This document shows, in pieces, positions 21,174-25,768 of a stretch of DNA of 25,768 nt; the stretch's first letter is position 1; each line of letters opens with the position of its first letter. The stretch spans positions 1 through 25,768 of the IMG/VR virus record IMGVR_UViG_3300029954_000077; one strand, written 5' to 3'. The stretch comes from a virus. The notes below the pieces were generated by a model that saw only the letters and a program-made list of their open reading frames with translations, had not been told where the DNA came from and did no database searches. Both the position numbers and the translations under genes were made by a program.

Positions 21174-21185
21174 GCGCAAAGGGGT

Positions 21186-21254
21186 GGGGTTAAGGTGTTG
21201 AAATCTCGTAAACAGCCGAGCGGATAGCCATTTCTGGCAATCCCACCTTTCCCC
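21186..21254 (-). ncRNA. C4-like antisense RNA domain in antirepressor leader
   Basis: A 69-base minus-strand segment folds neatly. The closing stem is GGGG-A-AAGGTG (21254-21244) with CACCTT-AA-CCCC (21197-21186). Inside are hairpin one, GGATTGCCA/TGGCTATCC with loop GAAA and one T-T mismatch (21243-21222), and hairpin two, CTCG/CGAG with loop GCTGTTTA (21220-21205), then ATTTCAA up to the closing stem. Nearly every base is used. Hairpin two's loop and the GATTTCAA segment are complementary to the leader-ORF target and to a second copy upstream (21309-21329). C4 RNA of P1/P7 is similar in size, position and logic. I could not compare to the C4 family model. Confidence 0.6.
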
Positions 21255-21308
21255 ATTGAGGAAACTGCAGGCGTAAAAAATGTCACAAAACTATCGGGGT
21301 GACATTCC

Positions 21309-21329
21309 GCTGTTTACTCGTGATTTCAA
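21309..21329 (-). promoter_or_regulatory. Upstream decoy copy of the antisense target
   Basis: Near the 5' end of the transcript the minus strand reads TTGAAATC, ACGA, GTAAACAGC. It can pair 8 plus 9 bases with the C4-like domain around a small internal loop, repeating the target blocks found at the ribosome site. P1 has a similar upstream pair of complementary blocks. Confidence 0.5.
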
Positions 21330-21341
21330 GCACTTGAGCGG

Positions 21342-21370
21342 AATATAGCCCTGGATTTACCAAATGTCAA
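21342..21370 (-). promoter_or_regulatory. Strong sigma70-type promoter of the antirepressor operon
   Basis: Minus strand: perfect TTGACA (21370-21365), exactly 17 bases, and TATATT (21347-21342). Start is expected near 21335, giving a leader of about 210 bases before the 49-residue ORF. With such a strong promoter, control after initiation would be needed in a lysogen. Confidence 0.75.
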
Positions 21371-21392
21371 ATCAGTCAAAATGAGCCGAAAT

Positions 21393-21414
21393 TAGCCGGT
21401 GCGTGCAGCGGCTA
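21393..21414 (-). terminator. Hairpin after the late-regulator candidate gene (weak terminator)
   Basis: TAGCCG (21393-21398) and CGGCTA (21409-21414) form a six-base stem with a 10-base loop, only 13 bases after the stop of the upstream gene. The following minus-strand sequence has broken T runs, so termination would be weak. Confidence 0.4.
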
Positions 21415-21426
21415 GGCACAACATGT

Positions 21427-21798
21427 TCAAAATGTGGCGCAATCAAAATAATTTCGCGTATCTGAGTGCAGCTTCATTTTGGTAACAAGTATCGCCTCAG
21501 CCTCCGCCAATTCCTTGAGGTAATCGGCATTTGGAAACCGCCACACTGTGAGTACGCTGCACTTTTTTTGAATCGCCCACCGGTGAATGGGCTTTAGATC
21601 AAATATCATCACATGCACCGCCTCAGCTGTTCGAATGTCCGCTTTGACGTATGGCAAATCCTCGTCATCGCATCCGCCTGCACGGTCCCGGTGCGTCATC
21701 GCAAGATCATCGCGGCGTGACCAGCGTACCCAAATATCAAGCACATCCCCTAACGGATCGGGTTCGCGCTCAAATACTGGTATTTCACGTGCTTTCAT
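21427..21798 (-). CDS. Small protein in the antiterminator-Q position
   Basis: A 123-residue protein ending the replication block. It contains DVLDIWVRWSRRDDLAMTHR, a stretch with clustered Cys/Asp (AGGCDDEDLPY), and a helical C-terminal half (IHRWAIQKKCSVLTVWRFPN then ADYLKELAEAEAILVTKMKL). The W-R-W start and the helix pattern at the end resemble the sigma-region-4-like layout of small phage Q-type antitermination proteins, and the place just before the late region fits, as do the many terminators inside the late operon. I cannot confirm the family. ATG follows AAGGGCAAGCG and overlaps the upstream stop (ATGA). Confidence 0.5.
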   Translation of the reverse strand: MKAREIPVFEREPDPLGDVLDIWVRWSRRDDLAMTHRDRAGGCDDEDLPYVKADIRTAEAVHVMIFDLKPIHRWAIQKKCSVLTVWRFPNADYLKELAEAEAILVTKMKLHSDTRNYFDCATF

Positions 21799-22028
21799 CG
21801 CTTGCCCTTTCGTTTTGACTTCCGTTTTTGCTGCCGCTTTAGCTCCGCCTCTTGCTGCCGCTTTAGCTCCGCCTCTTGCCGGCGCTTTAGCTCCGACTCG
21901 AACTCAACGTGGTTGGCTGGGTCACCGCCTCTTCCATACTGGCCCTGCACTAATTCCCCTTGTTCGCTCAGCAGTCGAAACAGGTCTGTCTTGCGCGCCT
22001 CCTTGGCGTTTTCTCGGCACCAGCTCAA
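21795..22028 (-). CDS. Small charged protein with tandem ELKRQQEA repeat
   Basis: The frame could begin at ATG 22103, but that would overlap the phosphatase gene by about 79 bases. A TTG at 22028 overlaps the phosphatase stop (TTGA) and follows GGTGAGGG, so it gives a more usual spacing and a product of 77 residues. The first part (SWCRENAKEARKTDLFRLLS) is helical; the second part has three copies of an eight-residue unit (SELKRRQE, AELKRQQE, AELKRQQK) followed by a very basic tail KRKSKRKGKR. It probably forms a charged helix and may bind nucleic acid. No family recognised. Confidence 0.5.
   Translation of the reverse strand: MSWCRENAKEARKTDLFRLLSEQGELVQGQYGRGGDPANHVEFESELKRRQEAELKRQQEAELKRQQKRKSKRKGKR
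21829..21900. repeat. Three tandem 24-base repeats
   Basis: Units at 21829-21852, 21853-21876 and 21877-21900; the first two are identical and the third differs at a few bases. They are in frame and code for the ELKRQQEA-type units. Confidence 0.85.
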
Positions 22029-22738
22029 TGCGCCCTCACCGGTGCCAGTGTTGCCGCATCCAATAACGTGAAGAACCCAGTCCCTCGATGCGTCGGCAGC
22101 CATGCGCCTGTATCGATGTATAGGACGTTGTCCAGACTGGCGAACCGCTGCACCGGAGTGTGGCCCACCACCACAGCGCGCACCCCTGCGATATCACCAT
22201 CCAGCGCGCCGGTGATGCGATCCCGCGACCACTGCGCATCCATAATGACTGCTCGGCGCTTGTTGTTGCTGACCGACGTATCCTTCAGCGCCGTTACAAA
22301 GTCGCCCCAGTGAAGAAATGGGCAGTCTGCGTGCACGATACCAACCAGGCCAGATTCGGTCTCCAGTTCAATAGCAATCGGCAACGCAGAAAATGCATCA
22401 GCGAATTGCCGCTGCTTCGCTGGCGTGCTTTCCACATTCCAGCCGCCACCGTTTGCTACATAGTTCTGTGCGTCCATATTGCCGTTAGGCCACCGAATAG
22501 CCATGTCTTCATGGTTCCCGGCGACAGTGCGAAACCACTGCTTTGCCAGCCATTCAAGCGCTTGATCTGACTCAGGGCCGCGATCAACCAGATCCCCGAC
22601 GCCGAATAGCCGGTCGACCTCAGGATTAAAGCTGGCAGCATCAAGTGCTTGCTGCAGTTTTGTGAAATGACCATGGATGTCGCCCACGATCAAATCGCGT
22701 CCAGACGTGTTTTTTCTGTAGCGATCAACAATGCTCAT
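22025..22738 (-). CDS. Calcineurin-like metallophosphatase (lambda NinI-type)
   Basis: A 237-residue phosphoprotein phosphatase with all metal-binding motifs: GDIHGH (residues 19-24), GDLVDRG (48-54) and GNHED (74-78), plus later HADCPFLHWGDF and GHTPVQR blocks. This matches the bacterial PrpA/PrpB and lambda phosphatase (NinI, orf221) family, Mn-dependent Ser/Thr phosphatases. The start overlaps the upstream stop by four bases. In lambda the enzyme is encoded in the nin region between replication genes and Q; here it also lies between helicase and the Q-position gene, so the placement is the same. Substrate is unknown. Confidence 0.9.
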   Translation of the reverse strand: MSIVDRYRKNTSGRDLIVGDIHGHFTKLQQALDAASFNPEVDRLFGVGDLVDRGPESDQALEWLAKQWFRTVAGNHEDMAIRWPNGNMDAQNYVANGGGWNVESTPAKQRQFADAFSALPIAIELETESGLVGIVHADCPFLHWGDFVTALKDTSVSNNKRRAVIMDAQWSRDRITGALDGDIAGVRAVVVGHTPVQRFASLDNVLYIDTGAWLPTHRGTGFFTLLDAATLAPVRAH

Positions 22739-23067
22739 ACCATCCCCGTTTCACTATTGCGCGCACCCTCGCACAACCGCTGATGCTCACCGATATCGCG
22801 CAGCCCCAATTCCTTCCACTCAGGCACGTACTTCCCTGGCAGCACCGGGACGGCGACCGCCTCATCTACGGGCAGTGAGTAGTACCTGGTGCGGCTCTCG
22901 ACCGTGACGTCAATCGTCCCTTCCCCCATGGTCTGCAATACTTTTCGGATTACGGTATCGCCGCGATGCAACTTTTTCTGGAGGTCGATCATTGAGTACC
23001 GCTCACCTGGGCGCATCATGTTCACTATCTGGCTAGGGCGGAGGGCCTTCTCTTCTTGATGTGTCAT
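22735..23067 (-). CDS. Hypothetical protein with winged-helix-like N-terminus
   Basis: A 110-residue protein between helicase and phosphatase. ATG is six bases after AGGAG. Residues about 10-68 (SQIVNMMRPGERYSMIDLQK, then KLHRGDTVIRKVLQTMGEGT and a TRYYSLP ending) look like a small winged helix: helix, helix, recognition helix with DTVIRKVL, then a beta wing. The C-terminal part (PEWKELGLRDIGEHQRLCEG) is helical. It could be a DNA-binding accessory factor of replication or of regulation; no named family recognised. It overlaps the phosphatase gene by four bases. Confidence 0.6.
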   Translation of the reverse strand: MTHQEEKALRPSQIVNMMRPGERYSMIDLQKKLHRGDTVIRKVLQTMGEGTIDVTVESRTRYYSLPVDEAVAVPVLPGKYVPEWKELGLRDIGEHQRLCEGARNSETGMV

Positions 23068-23080
23068 ACAAGGCTCCTAT

Positions 23081-24436
23081 TCACAGTTGTTCGGCCAGCC
23101 CGCGACGGCTTGGCACTTTTGATATTGGCGGTGTCCATCTAAAAGCATTTTCAAACCTGGTCTGCTCACCGATATAGGTCAAGGCAACGCGCCCTGGGGC
23201 TCCTTGCCGGCACAGGGCGACATCAACCTCGCAAGTCCCCTTGTCCATCGAATCGGCGTTGTAGACCTCATCGCGATAGAGGAAAATAACGACGTCGGCA
23301 TCCTGCTCAATCGCGCCTGAATCACGCAGATCAGACGGTTGAGGGCGCTTATTTGGGCGCTCTTCCAGTTTCCGATTCAGTTGCGACAGCAGGATAATGG
23401 CGATACCTAATTCCTTCGCCAGCGCCTTGAGGCCGCGCGTGATCCCCTCGATTTGCGCATTGCGGTTGTCGCCGTCGCCTTCCATGAGTTGCAGGTAGTC
23501 CACTACCAGCACGTCAAGGCCATGCCGGCGCTTGGTCTGCTTTGCCTTCATACGGACATCCAGCAGACGCAAGCCGCCCTGATCATCCAGGTAGAGATTC
23601 ATGTTTTCGAGCTTTTGAATCGCGCTTGTCAGGCCAGTCCAATCTCCATCGGTCAATTCCGATGGCTGCAACAGGCTGCCCAACGGGATGCGACCGAGGT
23701 TTGCCAGATTGCGATCATGCAATTGAGCCTTGGGCATTTCCATCGATAGAATGAGAACCGAGTGGTCCTGCGCAACATTCAATGCAACATTCAGGGCGAA
23801 GGCAGTCTTTCCCATTTTTGGCCGCGCTGCCAATACGATCAGCTCACCTGGGCGCATACCGCCAGACAAGCGCTTGTCGACGTCGGCGTATCCAGTGCCG
23901 ATGGCCTTGACGCCCTTGCCATCCAGACGATCCTCAAGCGCTTGCAGGTACTCAACCAATTCATCGGAAGCGCGGACCGGCTCTTGCCGGATGCGAGCCT
24001 CGGCCAGTTTTTCCAAGCTCGATGATGCGCGGTCTACCAGTACGCCAGCATCTTCGGGCGACGTAGCGCCAAGGTCGGCGAGCTCGCAGCCAAGGGAGAT
24101 CAGGCCGCGCTTCACCGCGCGGTCACGAACAATTGAGGCGTACCGGGCGATATTGGCCGACGACGGGGTGTTTTGCGCCAAAGCATTGAGGTAACTCAGC
24201 GCATCGTCCACTTGCCCAGTCAGCGCGTCGTAAAGAGAGATGACGTCGCAGGTCTTACCGGCCAGGACTTGCTTGATGATCTCGACAAAAAATGTCCGGT
24301 GGTCAGCGCGGTAAAAGTGCTCAGCGCGCAGATCACCCATACGGTCGAGGGCATCATTATCCAGCAGCAAAGCACCTAGCACCGATTGCTCTGCTTGCAG
24401 GCTGAATTGCTCGATCATTCCATTGTTTTGGCTCAT
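23081..24436 (-). CDS. dnaB: Replicative DNA helicase, DnaB type
   Basis: A 451-residue DnaB-like helicase starting at ATG 24436, which overlaps the stop of the DUF1376 gene and has AAGGGG upstream; the longer frame is not real. The N-terminal domain reads SLQAEQSVLGALLLDNDALD, where DnaB has an AE-x-x-V/x-LGGLL motif. Walker A is RPKMGKTAF (near residue 200) and Walker B is VLVVDYLQLM (near 310), followed by the H3/H4 blocks LLSQLNRKLEERPNKRPQPS and DLRDSGAIEQDADVVIFLYR. It would unwind the phage replication fork; paired with the upstream DUF1376 protein, which probably acts as origin binder/loader. Confidence 0.95.
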   Translation of the reverse strand: MSQNNGMIEQFSLQAEQSVLGALLLDNDALDRMGDLRAEHFYRADHRTFFVEIIKQVLAGKTCDVISLYDALTGQVDDALSYLNALAQNTPSSANIARYASIVRDRAVKRGLISLGCELADLGATSPEDAGVLVDRASSSLEKLAEARIRQEPVRASDELVEYLQALEDRLDGKGVKAIGTGYADVDKRLSGGMRPGELIVLAARPKMGKTAFALNVALNVAQDHSVLILSMEMPKAQLHDRNLANLGRIPLGSLLQPSELTDGDWTGLTSAIQKLENMNLYLDDQGGLRLLDVRMKAKQTKRRHGLDVLVVDYLQLMEGDGDNRNAQIEGITRGLKALAKELGIAIILLSQLNRKLEERPNKRPQPSDLRDSGAIEQDADVVIFLYRDEVYNADSMDKGTCEVDVALCRQGAPGRVALTYIGEQTRFENAFRWTPPISKVPSRRGLAEQL

Positions 24437-25248
24437 TCCATCCCCTTGTCGTCTTGAAGTTGCTTGGTGTTTTGAAATTGCTGCGCTTGCTTGCCGGCAG
24501 TGGTCAGGAAGTAATTTCCGTCCTTGTCGATGGCCCATAATTTCAAGTAATTTTTCTCAATGAAATTTCGGAACGTCTGTCGCCAGTCCTTCTGCTTTTT
24601 CGTCTGCTCGACGCCACCAGGGAGGCAGCGCCGACAGAACTCTGCCCAGGCCAGTGCCACGTAATCCACATTCAACCCAACCCCGCTTGCATAGTCCCAA
24701 AGCGGCTTGTAGTCGCGTAGCGGCCTTTCGTCTTTCGCTTTGCAGTCGTCAATGAAGCCCTGTAGCGTGGTTTGCATTTTTCTTGTGGAAGCACGAATTC
24801 CCCCGGAAGGGGGTAAGGGGGTTTCTATTTGGTTATTGGTTATTGGTTCTTGGTTAGTTGGAGTGCCGTTGCTCGGACGTTCAACGTCCGTTGGAATTCC
24901 GTCTAACGCTCGTTGGCGTTTTTCTGCTCTTTTTGCTGCAGATGCCTTACCTGCGATTGATTTCTGGCTTGTTGATGTGCGGTAGGCATCTAATTCTTCT
25001 TCACAGCGTGCGTGGTACCAACCCGTTGGCGTTTTCGTAAAGAACTCGTTCAACGTCTGTTCAACGGCTGTTACCTCTTCGTTGGTACGTGCGATGATCT
25101 TTCGGCACAACGCCGGTAAATCCAACGTCAGCGGCTGCTCGGTGTCGTAATAGACGTCCAGTAGATCTCGATAGATACTGCGCTCAATGCGCGTCAGGTG
25201 CCTTGTTGCGCGGTCAAAGTCGCCGATGTGGTGGTTGTAGTAATTCAT
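24433..25248 (-). CDS. Replication protein with DUF1376 domain
   Basis: A 271-residue protein from the ATG at 25248, which overlaps the upstream stop (ATGA) and follows ACAAGG; the longer frame is not supported. Residues 1-90 are a DUF1376 (YdaU-type) domain: MNYYNHHIGDFDRATRHLTR, IERSIYRDLLDVYYDTEQPL, then LDLPALCRKIIARTNEEVTA. A low-complexity linker (PSNGTPTNQEPITNNQ) leads to a C-terminal helical domain with WAEFCRRCLPGGVEQTKKQK and DWRQTFRNFIEKNYLKLW, which resembles the loader part of phage O-like proteins. Located directly before the helicase, so a role in origin recognition and helicase loading is likely. A 105-base part of this gene recurs inverted at the window end. Confidence 0.85.
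   Translation of the reverse strand: MNYYNHHIGDFDRATRHLTRIERSIYRDLLDVYYDTEQPLTLDLPALCRKIIARTNEEVTAVEQTLNEFFTKTPTGWYHARCEEELDAYRTSTSQKSIAGKASAAKRAEKRQRALDGIPTDVERPSNGTPTNQEPITNNQIETPLPPSGGIRASTRKMQTTLQGFIDDCKAKDERPLRDYKPLWDYASGVGLNVDYVALAWAEFCRRCLPGGVEQTKKQKDWRQTFRNFIEKNYLKLWAIDKDGNYFLTTAGKQAQQFQNTKQLQDDKGME
24536..24640 (-). repeat. 105-bp inverted repeat, copy inside the replication gene
   Basis: This stretch is an exact reverse complement of 25664-25768 (position sum 50304), coding for the C-terminal domain of the replication protein. The match stops at 24640/25664, where the bases disagree. Confidence 0.95.
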
Positions 25249-25475
25249 CCTTGTGCTGTCCCCATGCCCATATTCCGCAGACCGCACAACTCACGCTCAC
25301 GCTTAACGGCAGCCTCACGGTTCACCTGCTCAGTATTAAGGCGCGATGCTTCTGCTTGAGCTTGATCTGTGGTCACGCAAACGCACACCACGGTCATGAC
25401 ATCGCACCCAGGGGTCTTGTATGCAGCAGCATGCTTTCCATCAGCCAAGGGTCCTATCGCAACGTGGTTGAGCAT
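25245..25475 (-). CDS. Small hypothetical phage protein
   Basis: A 76-residue protein of unknown function at the start of the replication operon. It reads MLNHVAIGPLADGKHAAAYK then TPGCDVMTVVCVCVTTDQAQ, with a CVCV segment, followed by a helical C-terminus rich in Glu and Arg (EQVNREAAVKRERELCGL). The ATG shares one base with the upstream stop and its end overlaps the replication gene by four bases, so the three genes are probably translated together. No transmembrane segment or known motif seen. Confidence 0.6.
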   Translation of the reverse strand: MLNHVAIGPLADGKHAAAYKTPGCDVMTVVCVCVTTDQAQAEASRLNTEQVNREAAVKRERELCGLRNMGMGTAQG

Positions 25476-25651
25476 TACGCAGCTTCCTTCTCAGCCCGCG
25501 CAGCGCGCAGGTCTTTTAATTTCAATTGATAAATGCGCTTGATCGTCTTGGCGTCATCGATGGTCAACTTCACTGGTTCGTGATGTCCCTCCAGAAACGA
25601 CAGGCGATCAGCGCCGATCTTGCCAAGCAGGCGCAGGCGGTACTCAACCAC
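25475..25651 (-). CDS. Small hypothetical protein next to the inverted-repeat junction
   Basis: The longest open frame would begin at ATG 25744, but its first 27 residues are antisense copy of the replication gene and therefore not authentic. A GTG at 25651, seven bases after AAGGG, gives a 58-residue product: VVEYRLRLLGKIGADRLSFL, EGHHEPVKLTIDDAKTIKRI, YQLKLKDLRAARAEKEAA. It is helical, basic, with no known motif. The ribosome site lies just inside the unique side of the junction, so the GTG start may be real, or the gene may have been cut by the rearrangement and its true 5' end lost. Confidence 0.45.
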   Translation of the reverse strand: MVEYRLRLLGKIGADRLSFLEGHHEPVKLTIDDAKTIKRIYQLKLKDLRAARAEKEAA

Positions 25652-25663
25652 GTTGCCGCCCTT

Positions 25664-25768
25664 GTTCTGTCGGCGCTGCCTCCCTGGTGGCGTCGAGCAG
25701 ACGAAAAAGCAGAAGGACTGGCGACAGACGTTCCGAAATTTCATTGAGAAAAATTACTTGAAATTATG
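25664..25768 (+). repeat. 105-bp inverted repeat, copy at window end
   Basis: Exact reverse complement of 24536-24640, so this stretch reads as a plus-strand piece of the replication gene and runs to the last base of the window. Confidence 0.95.

Noticed and set aside
20283-21179. Antirepressor frame extended to 298 residues
   Set aside because: The extra 67 residues come from leader DNA, include the frame of the 49-residue ORF in another phase, and the ATG at 20978 has a ribosome site and coupling overlap.
21829-21900. CRISPR-like short repeats
   Set aside because: Tandem 24-base units without spacers inside a gene; no CRISPR array anywhere in the window.
25475-25744. 89-residue version of the rightmost gene
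   Set aside because: Its first part is antisense sequence of the replication gene brought in by the inverted repeat.

Overview
The window carries one nearly continuous minus-strand late and replication region of a contractile-tailed (myovirus-type) temperate phage or prophage. Evidence for the contractile tail is a tail sheath, a tube, a tape measure, a P2 gpD-like hub and a gpV-like spike. The host is not identifiable from the sequence alone. The moderately GC-rich DNA, the AGGAG-type ribosome binding sites and the gene families (DUF1376 replication protein, two Rha proteins, a BRO-N antirepressor) suggest a Gram-negative proteobacterium, possibly a betaproteobacterium; this is an inference. 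No integrase, CI-type repressor, holin or endolysin is visible, so the lysis and integration modules must lie outside.

In transcription order (right to left): 25651-21427 is the replication and pre-late block. It holds two small unknown genes, a DUF1376 replication protein, a DnaB-type helicase, a small unknown protein, a calcineurin-like phosphatase, a small charged protein with a tandem repeat, and a small gene in the position of a late antiterminator. Most neighbours overlap by ATGA-type junctions. 21414-20036 is a regulatory island: a strong minus-strand promoter, a leader with a C4-like antisense RNA fold, a 49-residue leader ORF coupled to a BRO-N antirepressor, then a promoter with a perfect palindrome, a possible small RNA with terminator, and a degenerate tRNA-Gly. 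HicA and HicB lie next to it on the plus strand (19365-20032) with their own promoter.

19076-9266 carries a Rha protein, a gap with DnaA-box-like sites, small and large terminase, portal, an unknown structural protein, scaffold, major capsid, connectors and neck proteins, and an HslV-like Ntn-hydrolase. A second Rha cassette (9126-8602) is followed by sheath, tube, a tail chaperone with a -1 frameshift signal, a gp10-like protein, the tape measure, a GpU-LysM fusion, a gpD-like hub and a gpV-like spike cut by the left edge. A lone plus-strand membrane-protein gene with its own promoter sits between the gp10-like and tape measure genes.

Several strong terminators lie inside the late operon, which would fit processive antitermination. 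The most interesting parts are the C4-like antirepressor control region, the matching structured leaders of the two rha genes, the frameshift signal, and an exact 105-bp inverted repeat joining the right end of the window to the replication gene, which may be an assembly or amplification chimera.
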